Assembly: GCA_016284875.1 (NCBI GenBank)
Contig: JAEEPS010000016.1
Location: forward strand, 1-50,200
From: Salinivirgaceae bacterium
Lineage (GTDB): Bacteria; Bacteroidota; Bacteroidia; Bacteroidales; SZUA-534
Reading direction: 5' to 3'
DNA length: 50,200 nt
Shown here: positions 43,170 through 50,200 of the stretch, piece after piece
How positions within the stretch are numbered: position 1 is the stretch's first letter
Layout of the letters: every line of letters starts with the position of its first letter
Notes under the pieces: model-generated
What the model was told of the DNA's origin: nothing
Databases searched by the model: none
What the model saw: only the letters and a program-made list of their open reading frames with translations
Program-made: the position numbers and the translations under genes

Positions 43170-44342
43170 ATGACTGACAACAAAACAAAATCGGAAATTT
43201 TTCAGATGGTAGCCAAAACTTTTGCCGGGCTAGAGGATGTACTGGTCGGCGAGTTGGAAGCGCTTGGCGCGGTGAACATCAAAAAACTGATTCGCGCCGT
43301 GTCGTTCGAAGGCGACAAGGCTCTGATGTATCGTGCCAACTACTGCCTGCGCACGGCTCTGTGCGTGCTTAAGCCGATAGCCGATTTTGAAGCAAAAAAC
43401 GAAGACACCTATTACAAAGAGATTGGCCGCATCAATTGGGATGAATATATGAGTGTTAATGAGACACTTGCCATTTCGGCAACCACCAATTCCACCATCT
43501 TTACTCACTCGCAGTATGCGGCACTGAAGGCCAAAGACGCCATTGTCGACCAGTTCCGCCGCCGTACAGGCAAGCGCCCCAATGTGGATACCGAAAATCC
43601 CGACCTGCGGATTGAGATTCACATTGCACAAACCCACGTTACGGTGCTGCTCAACAGTTCGGGCGAGCCGCTCTACAAGCGCGGCTACCGACAGGCAAGC
43701 GTAAAGGCGCCTATCAACGAGGTGCTTGCCGCCGGAATGATTATGCTCTCGGGCTGGAACGCCAATTCCGATTTTTACGACCCAATGTGCGGCTCGGGCA
43801 CACTGCTCATCGAGGCTGCCATGATTGCCTACGGCATTGCTCCAGGAACCTTCCGCAGCCAGTTCGCCTTCGAGAAATGGAGCGATTTCGATGCCGACCT
43901 TCTGTCGGACATTGCCGATGAAACGCTCGAAGTGCCGGAATTCAAATACACCATTGCGGGCAGCGATTTGAATCCGGGTGCGGTGAAAGCGGCCGAGATG
44001 AACATCAAGGCGGCGTTCCTGAGCAAGAAAATCAACGTGCAACTGAAGAACTTCTTCGACCTGCGCCCCGCCACAGCCGCAGGCACCATCATCACCAATC
44101 CACCTTACGGCGAACGCCTGCAACCCAACGATTTGCGCATCTTCTACCAGAAAATCGGCGACAAGTTGAAAAGCGAATTCACCGGCTACGAGGTGTGGAT
44201 TATCGGCAGCAATACCGAACTGATGAATTTCATCGGCCTCCGCCCCGAACGGAAAATCAAACTTTACAACGGCGCGCTCGAATGCTCGTTCCGCAAATAC
44301 AGCGTCTACGCCGGCAGCAAGCGCGACCAGTATGAGGAGTGA
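43170..44342 (+). CDS. THUMP-domain class I SAM-dependent rRNA (guanine-N2) methyltransferase, RlmL/RlmKL-like
   Basis: 390 residues from ATG 43170, preceded by AAAAGGA; the in-frame TTG at 43143 is rejected. N-terminal ferredoxin-like/THUMP region (about 10-165), then the methyltransferase domain with the SAM-binding DPMCGSGTLLIEAAM (about 205-220), GSDLNPGAVKAAEMN, and the catalytic NPPYGERL typical of N2-guanine methylases. E. coli RlmL makes m2G2445 in 23S rRNA; this family member lacks the RlmK half, as is usual outside gammaproteobacteria. Single gene; two hairpins follow at 44378-44432. Confidence 0.9.
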   Translation: MTDNKTKSEIFQMVAKTFAGLEDVLVGELEALGAVNIKKLIRAVSFEGDKALMYRANYCLRTALCVLKPIADFEAKNEDTYYKEIGRINWDEYMSVNETLAISATTNSTIFTHSQYAALKAKDAIVDQFRRRTGKRPNVDTENPDLRIEIHIAQTHVTVLLNSSGEPLYKRGYRQASVKAPINEVLAAGMIMLSGWNANSDFYDPMCGSGTLLIEAAMIAYGIAPGTFRSQFAFEKWSDFDADLLSDIADETLEVPEFKYTIAGSDLNPGAVKAAEMNIKAAFLSKKINVQLKNFFDLRPATAAGTIITNPPYGERLQPNDLRIFYQKIGDKLKSEFTGYEVWIIGSNTELMNFIGLRPERKIKLYNGALECSFRKYSVYAGSKRDQYEE

Positions 44343-44350
44343 GGGGAGGG

Positions 44351-44432
44351 TTTAAGTTATAAGTTTTGAAGTTTTAAGTAGGGACGTCACAATGTGGCGT
44401 CCGCAATCGTAGGGACACACCGCGTGTGTCCG
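44351..44432. repeat. Two GTAG-headed hairpins (REP/BIME-like) preceded by a short tandem run
   Basis: Element 1 (44378-44402) starts GTAGGGACG and is an imperfect palindrome ending CGTCC. Element 2 (44409-44432) starts GTAGGGACACAC and pairs GGACACAC with GTGTGTCC around CGC. A degenerate AAGTT(A/T)T run lies at 44351-44377. GTAG followed by a hairpin is the hallmark of REP sequences moved by RAYT (TnpA-REP) enzymes; none is encoded in the window. Confidence 0.55.
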
Positions 44433-44530
44433 AAAAAGGAGATATGCATGCCAGGTTTTCAAAATCAGTTAATCACGTATGCCGCCGCGGCCAACTTCTT
44501 TTTTTCTTTGTACCATAAATTTTTACTGAT

Positions 44531-45430
44531 ATGAAAAAGATTAGAGTTGCGATTGTTGGCTATGGAAACATTGGCCATTACGCATTGGAAGCACTTCTTG
44601 CTTCGCCTGATATGGAATTGGCCGGAATTGTACGCCGCAACGGCGCTGCCGACCGTCCGGCAGAACTTGCTGGAATTGAAATTGTTAAATCTATTAAGGA
44701 ACTGAAGGACGTGGATGTTGCCATTCTGGCCACACCAACCCGCAGCGTTGAGGAGCACGCAAAAGAGTGCCTGGCTTTGGGAATCAACACTGTCGACAGT
44801 TTCGATATTCACACTCAGATTGTTCAGTTGCGCCGCTCGCTCGATGCCGCAGCTAAGGCTGGCAATGCCGTTTCTGTCATCTCGGCAGGCTGGGATCCGG
44901 GGTCGGACTCTATCGTTCGCACACTGATGCAAAGCCTTGCACCCAAAGGACTTACATGGACAAACTTCGGTCCGGGAATGAGCATGGGACACTCGGTTGT
45001 GGCTCGCTCGAAGAAGGGCGTTAAAAATGCTCTTTCAATGACAATGCCGCAAGGTGCCGGCATCCACAGCCGTCTGGTTTACGTTGAACTTGAGGACGGA
45101 TTCACCGCTCAGCAGGTTTGCGACGAACTGAAGGCCGACGACTATTTTGCACACGATGAGTTGCACGTTATCCCAGTTGCCAGCGTCGACGACTGCCGCG
45201 ACATGGGACACGGTGTCCTGCTTGAGCGCAAGGGCGTATCGGGTAAGACTCAAAACCAACTTTTCGAGTTCAAGATGAAGATTAACAATCCCGCACTCAC
45301 TGGTCAGGTGCTTGTGAACACTGCCCGTGCCGCCATGAAGCAGAAACCTGGTTGCTACACAATGGTTGAGATTCCGGTCATCGACTATCTGCCCGGCGAC
45401 CGCGAGGAATTGATTTCTCATTTGGTATAA
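44531..45430 (+). CDS. ddh: meso-diaminopimelate dehydrogenase
   Basis: 299 residues, the usual family length. N-terminal Rossmann dinucleotide-binding site VAIVGYGNIGHYALEALL (GxGxxG variant), then family blocks ATPTRSVEEHAKECLALGINTVDSFDIH, SAGWDPGSDSIVRTL, FGPGMSMGHSVVARSKKGV, and the C-terminal GDREELISHL. It reductively aminates tetrahydrodipicolinate with NADPH and ammonia to meso-diaminopimelate in one step, feeding lysine and peptidoglycan synthesis. Single gene with a UUCG-loop terminator. Confidence 0.95.
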   Translation: MKKIRVAIVGYGNIGHYALEALLASPDMELAGIVRRNGAADRPAELAGIEIVKSIKELKDVDVAILATPTRSVEEHAKECLALGINTVDSFDIHTQIVQLRRSLDAAAKAGNAVSVISAGWDPGSDSIVRTLMQSLAPKGLTWTNFGPGMSMGHSVVARSKKGVKNALSMTMPQGAGIHSRLVYVELEDGFTAQQVCDELKADDYFAHDELHVIPVASVDDCRDMGHGVLLERKGVSGKTQNQLFEFKMKINNPALTGQVLVNTARAAMKQKPGCYTMVEIPVIDYLPGDREELISHLV

Positions 45431-45455
45431 AAAAGTTAGTTATTTTAAGGAAAAA

Positions 45456-45488
45456 ACGTCAGTGCTTCGGCATTGGCGTTTTTTTTTG
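45456..45488 (+). terminator. Terminator of ddh
   Basis: 10-bp stem ACGTCAGTGC / GCATTGGCGT (G-U pairs allowed) capped by a TTCG tetraloop, then T8. Confidence 0.9.
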
Positions 45489-45587
45489 TTTGGACCCATT
45501 TCTTATCGTCTCTAATAAAAAATGCAGATTGTTGCATTATTAGTTGCCGAAAATCATTATCTTGCGTGCTTAAAAATGCTATTAGCT

Positions 45588-47951
45588 ATGAAATTGAGAT
45601 TTTTCCTTATAATGATTTGTGTCTTTGTGCTGTCTGCAGGAGCAGTTTTTGCGCAGGGGCGGGTAAGCGGCATTGTGAAAGATCGTGCCGGTGAGCCTCT
45701 TATTGGAGCCAACGTGATTGTGAAGGGCACAACAATTTCCACCATCACAGGCCCGACTGGTGAGTTTCAGATTTCTGCCGCTTCTGACGCAGTGCTGGTT
45801 ATCAGTTATGAAGGCTATATGGATTTGGAAGTGGCTGTGGCCGATTTGCCAACTGCCGACCTTCAACTCAAACCCGCAATTCTGAGTAGTATCGGCTCCT
45901 TCTATGGCAACGACAATTTTTACGCGCTCACCACAGCCAGTACGCTGATTCAAATCGATGATATTGAAACTGGCCTCGAAACTGATATCCATCAATTCCT
46001 TTTGGGCAAGGTGCCGGGGCTTGAGGTTGTTCCCGATGCTTCAGGCATTGTCCACTATCGGATGCGCGGCGGCGATTCGCCAACAGACAATTTGTCTGAG
46101 CCGTTGTTTGTTGTCGACGGAATGTATGACTATTACGGCGGACTCTCAACGGTTTCGGCATTGAATCCCAATGATATAGAATCCATCAGAGTGCTGAAAG
46201 ACATACCCGCCACAGCGCAGTATGGTGAAATGGGGCGCAATGGTGTGATTGTGATTAAGACCCGCCAACCGTCGGACAAGATGCTGGCAGTGTCGTACGA
46301 CGGCAATGGCTCGTTGAACACTTGCGATAATGATGACAAATGGAAAACATCGGAAAATATTGACCCCGATTACAAAAACTCATTCAGCACAAAGCACAAC
46401 CTCGCAGTTCGCGGGTTGGCAGGACCGATGCCTTACCGGGCTGCACTGGGCTATAACTCGATAAGCAGTATTTTGGGAGACAATAAATATGACCGCCTTT
46501 CAGGAAGCGTATGGTTGGGGCCGAGTCTGCTCGACAAGCATTTAAAAATCGATTTCAATGCTTATTACAAAAAAATCACATCCACCAGCACAGTTCGCGG
46601 TTATTACAACGACAGTGTGGCAGGTTCAGAAACTAGCAAGTCAGATTTCAACAGGTTCTCGGGTGTCTTGAAAGCCGATTATTCGGTTCACTCGTTCGAG
46701 GATTTGCATCTGAACCTTACTGCAGGCTACAACTCCGACCTTGACGGTAGCAGTGCGTTGATGCTTGATGGCAATGTTGATATAAATCATCAGTTTGGAA
46801 AGAAATATTATCTCGAACTGAAAGTGGGAGCCGCACTTAATAACTATGATTACAAGGACATTCATGTTCTTGAACCTAACGGAGCCGAACATTCCGTTGC
46901 TGACATGACCGCTCTTTACGGACAATTGAACGTGGCTCTCAACCGCTATTTCATGAATGTTAACACACGGCTGAATATGCACGATTCTGAAATCGATGAG
47001 GGTGATTACAACAAAATGACAACTGCGGTTTCGCTTGGCGTGAAGGTCGCCAGTTCAGTCACCTTGCACTCTGGATTTGGCATTTCGGGTGTCACGGTTG
47101 GTCACCGTCCTGATGGCATCAGCAAGTTCGATGCGTTCACTTATAATCTTGGTATCGACAGAGGTAATTTGAAAAGCAAAGTCTATGGTTCGCTCGATTT
47201 CTATATTCACCACAACGAGGAGCCATATTACGATTATATGGGCAGCCAGGATTACAAGACAATGTCGCTCACAAATGTTGGTGCCGATTTCCGCATTGGC
47301 GCTAAACTGATAGATACTGACGTCGTCAAATGGCGAATTGGGGCAAATTTGGGTGTCAACGGAAGCATTATTGTCGATAGCGATGATTATGAGGAGTTGA
47401 TGGCAGGCAATGGCGATATTTATGTAACTGATGACAAGCCATTGACCTACAGTGTTTTTGAACAAGTTTATGACAAGAGCGACAATTTGGTGCCGAATAT
47501 GTTTATCGACCAGAATAATGATGGTTATTTCGATAATAAAGACCGAAAATCATCAGAGTTGAGCCCTGTGCCTTCGGTTGTTGGCGGTTTCAATACCTAT
47601 TTTGAAGTTATGGGCGGATATCTGCAAATCAATGCCCACGGAAGTGCCGACAGGTATAATCTCAACTATAATGCAGAACTATCCTATGTCGGTCAATCAT
47701 ATCTGCCTTTAGCCAGCGACATACACAACTCGTCGTTCCTGCGCATCGACAACATTGTGCTGGGCTATCGCTTCACAGATTTGTGGTTGTTCTCGGGGCG
47801 TGCGTATGCAGCGGTTGAGAATCCGTTTGTCGTGACTAAATACGATGGCCGCGACCCAGAAATCTACGATGGAATTGATTATTCAGGCATCTGTCAGCGT
47901 CCAAGAATCTTCAGCATAGGCGTGAAACTTAACATCAACATAAAAGACTGA
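45588..47951 (+). CDS. Short SusC/RagA-like TonB-linked outer-membrane protein
   Basis: 787 residues from ATG 45588 (MKLRFFLIMICVFVL ... GAVFAQ). An upstream in-frame ATG at 45522 would bury this signal peptide. CarboxypepD_reg-like domain (VSGIVKDRAGEPLIGANVIVKG, about 25-105), SusC plug with SEPLFVVDG and LNPNDIESIRVLKDIPATAQYG ... NGVIVIKT (about 115-230), then a shortened barrel ending FSIGVKLNINI. Typical SusC proteins are about 1,000 residues. It is followed, after 7 bases, by a lipoprotein with no SusD features. Probably imports a polymer fragment or peptide; ligand unknown. Confidence 0.88.
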   Translation: MKLRFFLIMICVFVLSAGAVFAQGRVSGIVKDRAGEPLIGANVIVKGTTISTITGPTGEFQISAASDAVLVISYEGYMDLEVAVADLPTADLQLKPAILSSIGSFYGNDNFYALTTASTLIQIDDIETGLETDIHQFLLGKVPGLEVVPDASGIVHYRMRGGDSPTDNLSEPLFVVDGMYDYYGGLSTVSALNPNDIESIRVLKDIPATAQYGEMGRNGVIVIKTRQPSDKMLAVSYDGNGSLNTCDNDDKWKTSENIDPDYKNSFSTKHNLAVRGLAGPMPYRAALGYNSISSILGDNKYDRLSGSVWLGPSLLDKHLKIDFNAYYKKITSTSTVRGYYNDSVAGSETSKSDFNRFSGVLKADYSVHSFEDLHLNLTAGYNSDLDGSSALMLDGNVDINHQFGKKYYLELKVGAALNNYDYKDIHVLEPNGAEHSVADMTALYGQLNVALNRYFMNVNTRLNMHDSEIDEGDYNKMTTAVSLGVKVASSVTLHSGFGISGVTVGHRPDGISKFDAFTYNLGIDRGNLKSKVYGSLDFYIHHNEEPYYDYMGSQDYKTMSLTNVGADFRIGAKLIDTDVVKWRIGANLGVNGSIIVDSDDYEELMAGNGDIYVTDDKPLTYSVFEQVYDKSDNLVPNMFIDQNNDGYFDNKDRKSSELSPVPSVVGGFNTYFEVMGGYLQINAHGSADRYNLNYNAELSYVGQSYLPLASDIHNSSFLRIDNIVLGYRFTDLWLFSGRAYAAVENPFVVTKYDGRDPEIYDGIDYSGICQRPRIFSIGVKLNINIKD

Positions 47952-47958
47952 TAATGAT

Positions 47959-49503
47959 ATGAAAACAATACAATATATAATAGGTGTGGTTATGGTGGTA
48001 CTTTTGGCCGCCTGTGATGATTACATTGATGACGATAAGGCTGTGTTAAGCAGTATCGATAAGAGTTATGTTTATGTGTATCAAGGGAATGACGCTTATA
48101 ATCTTCAGTGGGAGACACCGCGAATTCACACCAACCACGGAAACGCCGTTGTATCCATGTTTGAGGTTTGCGTTGCCCGTGCCACCGACGATGACAATAT
48201 GTGGGGCGAAACTGAACGTGATTATAAATTGGTTATGACTACAAGCCAACTTGAGGCATCAGTTTCACCCGAAATGGTGTATGACGCATTAGGTTCACTT
48301 GATGATTCGCAGAAATTTGTATTTGCCGTTCGGCTGCTTGGAATGGAGAAAAGCCAAGGAGTGTTCTGTGTGTCGGAACCGATGGGTTTGAATATGGATT
48401 TGTCACCTAAAGTATTGATAGGCGCCACAGCCCACCCATCGAAAGGCTATGTGAATATATCGGGCGAAGGAGAGATGGGCATGCGAAAAATTGGCGCAGT
48501 TATTGAACTCACTGCCGTACCTTACGATAATTATGTCTTTACGCAGTGGAGCGATGGCGAAACCGACAATCCGCGTAAGATTATTGCAGAAAATGACATT
48601 TATCTTGAAGCTTTGTTCGATGAGATTAATCCTTTATATCGTGTGTATGTATATGCGTTAGACGAATATGAAAATTCATTTGATGCTCGGCAGTTGCTTT
48701 CAATCAACAAGAATTATGTGCCTTTAGATGACGACGACATTGTATACCAAGTGGCCGGTGCTTACGAGTATGGCCAGACAGCAATTATAACTGTCAGCGA
48801 CGGCGACGAATACAAATTCAAACAATGGAGCGATGGTAGCACAGAAAATCCGCGCAAGTTCGATGTGTATGATGAATATGTTTATCTGACGGCCATTTTT
48901 AAAAAAGATAAATATGAGATTCGAAATGCTTATTCAGGCAATAACATTTGGTTCTTAAGTGGAAATAATGCACCGACAGGACAAGTCAAAGACTTCAGCA
49001 ATTTTACTATAAATGTTGGAGGCATAGTTGGTGAGGATGAGAATGGCAACGCTGCTTTTTGGGATGATAATTTCGAGGTGGTGTTCCATGAACTGGAAAA
49101 CCAAGAAGTGGACAAAGATTTTCAATTGATGTTCAGCATAAAGTGGGAGGGAAAGGCAGAAACAGCCGGTTTCCGTATCTGTTCGGGGGCGGATAAGTAC
49201 ATTCTCGAAGATGTTGACAAGGATTGGGACGCTTGGAAAGAGAATGAGAACACCGAACTCAGATTTGATGACTTCGATAGTAGAATGGGAGAGACGTTTA
49301 CCGTTGGCCGAGGTGACGAGACTGACGTTGTGTGGGGTGGCGTAATTGGCGAGAAAGGTGCGAAATATATTGGTATTGAAATCAATCTTGCCGGATATCA
49401 AGATGGTAGTCGTGAAATCCATCATAATGGTGAGGGAACGTTCACTATCAGCAATATGCAAGTCTTTATGGGCGGGAAAAAGGTTTGGCCAAAATCTGAA
49501 TAG
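47959..49503 (+). CDS. Surface-type lipoprotein partner of the SusC-like receptor, with InlB-like modules and a beta-sandwich domain
   Basis: 514 residues. Lipoprotein signal ending LLAAC (Cys19) and an acidic DDYIDDD tract after Cys that resembles the Bacteroidota surface-export signal. Residues about 25-150 are an unrecognised beta-rich (Ig/FnIII-like) region; about 155-315 hold two InlB-B-like modules (FTQWSDGETDNPRKI and FKQWSDGSTENPRKF); about 320-514 form a beta-sandwich related to the N-terminal domain of the protein at 4170 (IGEKGAKYIGIEINLAG here, IGDRGAEFIGVQINMCG there). No SusD TPR fold is visible. Coupled to the SusC-like gene; probably the outer ligand-binding partner. Confidence 0.8.
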   Translation: MKTIQYIIGVVMVVLLAACDDYIDDDKAVLSSIDKSYVYVYQGNDAYNLQWETPRIHTNHGNAVVSMFEVCVARATDDDNMWGETERDYKLVMTTSQLEASVSPEMVYDALGSLDDSQKFVFAVRLLGMEKSQGVFCVSEPMGLNMDLSPKVLIGATAHPSKGYVNISGEGEMGMRKIGAVIELTAVPYDNYVFTQWSDGETDNPRKIIAENDIYLEALFDEINPLYRVYVYALDEYENSFDARQLLSINKNYVPLDDDDIVYQVAGAYEYGQTAIITVSDGDEYKFKQWSDGSTENPRKFDVYDEYVYLTAIFKKDKYEIRNAYSGNNIWFLSGNNAPTGQVKDFSNFTINVGGIVGEDENGNAAFWDDNFEVVFHELENQEVDKDFQLMFSIKWEGKAETAGFRICSGADKYILEDVDKDWDAWKENENTELRFDDFDSRMGETFTVGRGDETDVVWGGVIGEKGAKYIGIEINLAGYQDGSREIHHNGEGTFTISNMQVFMGGKKVWPKSE

Positions 49504-49512
49504 TGATTACAT

Positions 49513-49553
49513 GCCGCAAGCGTAATCAATAACAAGCGCTTGCGGCTTTTTTT
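49513..49553 (+). terminator. Terminator of the SusC-like / lipoprotein operon
   Basis: Perfect 10-bp stem GCCGCAAGCG (49513-49522) / CGCTTGCGGC (49537-49546), then T7. Confidence 0.9.
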
Positions 49554-49594
49554 GTGCTTTCCAGTTTTCGTTTACGTTTTTCGTTTTCCCTTAT

Positions 49595-49602
49595 TACCTT
49601 TG
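49595..49602 (+). promoter_or_regulatory. Putative -7 box of aspS
   Basis: TACCTTTG matches TAnnTTTG, 22 bases before the aspS ATG. Confidence 0.6.
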
Positions 49603-49624
49603 CCGCTGCAAAAAATAAAACATT

Positions 49625-50200
49625 ATGTATCGTACACACACTTGCGGCGAACTCAATGCCGCTAACATAGGCCAGACCGTCACGCTGTGCGGTTGGGTCC
49701 AGAAGACACGCGAGTTGGGCGGAATGGCCTTCGTCGATTTGCGCGACCGCTACGGAATAACACAGTTGGTTTTCGACGCCGACAAACCAGAACTCGTTCA
49801 GCAGGTGAAAGCCATTGGCCGTGAGTTTGTGATTCAGGTTGAGGGCAAAGTGATTGAGCGCGAGAGCAAAAACTCTAAAATGGCCACAGGCGACATAGAG
49901 ATTGCCGTGAGCCGCCTGACGGTGCTCAACCCGTCGGAAGTGCCGCCCTTCACCATTGAAGACAACACCGATGGCGGCGATGACCTGCGGATGAAATACC
50001 GCTACCTTGACCTGCGCCGCTCGGCCGTGCGCAAGAACCTTGAGCTGCGCCACAAATTCGCATTTGAGGTTCGCCGCTATCTTGACGAGCACGGGTTCCT
50101 TGAAATCGAAACCCCAGTTTTGGTCAACTCAACACCCGAGGGTGCCCGCGACTTTGTCGTTCCAAGCCGTATGAACCCCGGACAGTTCTACGCTCTGCCC
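49625..50200 (+). CDS. aspS: Aspartyl-tRNA synthetase (partial, cut by the right edge)
   Basis: 192 codons are visible from ATG 49625. N-terminal OB-fold anticodon-binding domain ([24 protein letters not shown] ... [15 protein letters not shown]) and the start of the class II catalytic domain with motif 1 region ([34 protein letters not shown]). It charges tRNA-Asp with aspartate. The rest of the gene lies beyond the window. Confidence 0.95.
   Translation, partial: MYRTHTCGELNAANIGQTVTLCGWVQKTRELGGMAFVDLRDRYGITQLVFDADKPELVQQVKAIGREFVIQVEGKVIERESKNSKMATGDIEIAVSRLTVLNPSEVPPFTIEDNTDGGDDLRMKYRYLDLRRSAVRKNLELRHKFAFEVRRYLDEHGFLEIETPVLVNSTPEGARDFVVPSRMNPGQFYALP

Noticed and set aside
43230..44123. 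297-codon minus-strand ORF inside the methyltransferase gene
   Set aside because: Antisense shadow in higher-GC coding sequence; the plus strand carries the NPPYGER and SAM-binding motifs.
49526..50092. 188-codon minus-strand ORF over aspS
   Set aside because: Antisense shadow of a conserved synthetase gene.

Overview
The window looks like a chromosomal segment of a Bacteroidota bacterium, most probably order Bacteroidales. The evidence is a type III glutamine synthetase, several TonB-dependent and SusC-like receptors, a PorU2-like C25 peptidase of the type IX secretion system (T9SS), T9SS C-terminal sorting domains, DUF3244, DUF5686, meso-diaminopimelate dehydrogenase, and promoter -7 boxes of the Bacteroidota form TAnnTTTG. 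I saw no rRNA, tRNA, CRISPR array, insertion sequence or phage gene.

Layout. At 1-1571 a macro-domain protein (cut by the left edge) and a von Willebrand A protein are divergently transcribed. glnN follows (1780-3972), then a 1,899-residue secreted BspA-like repeat protein ending in a T9SS sorting domain (4170-9869). From 10.0 to 21.9 kb lie envelope and housekeeping genes: a DUF5686 outer-membrane protein, lptB, a DUF3820 protein, a DUF975 membrane protein, an Omp85-like barrel with a DUF819 transporter-like protein, and the PorU2-like protein.

From about 22.3 to 33.2 kb the sequence is visibly more AT-rich and reads as accessory. It holds a small barrel protein and a four-gene minus-strand operon: a DUF3244 secreted protein, a mini T9SS-sorted protein with an RHS motif, a 1,905-residue RHS/FG-GAP protein ending in a HEYGH metallopeptidase-like domain, and a small lipoprotein. 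A membrane-anchored TPR/LuxR-type regulator is divergent from it. Next comes an Abi_2 (AbiD/AbiF-like) HEPN protein. Just upstream of the abi gene I find an unannotated unit: a near-consensus promoter, about 100 nt able to fold into three hairpins, and a terminator with a T7 tract ending just before the abi start codon. This is the layout expected of an RNA-antitoxin/HEPN-toxin system and is my main candidate for a hidden system.

From 33.5 kb on: pssA; a tandemly duplicated two-gene unit (YfiR-like periplasmic protein plus TonB-dependent receptor, twice); an RlmL-like rRNA methyltransferase; two GTAG-headed hairpins resembling REP elements; ddh; a short SusC-like receptor paired with a non-SusD lipoprotein that shares two domain types with the big BspA-like protein 40 kb away; and the start of aspS, cut by the right edge.

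Three themes link the genes: T9SS export (a PorU2-like enzyme and two proteins with sorting domains), outer-membrane uptake (three TonB-dependent receptors with non-canonical partners), and conflict functions (RHS effector, Abi/HEPN, macro domain). All functions come from motif recognition by eye. No database search or folding program was run.
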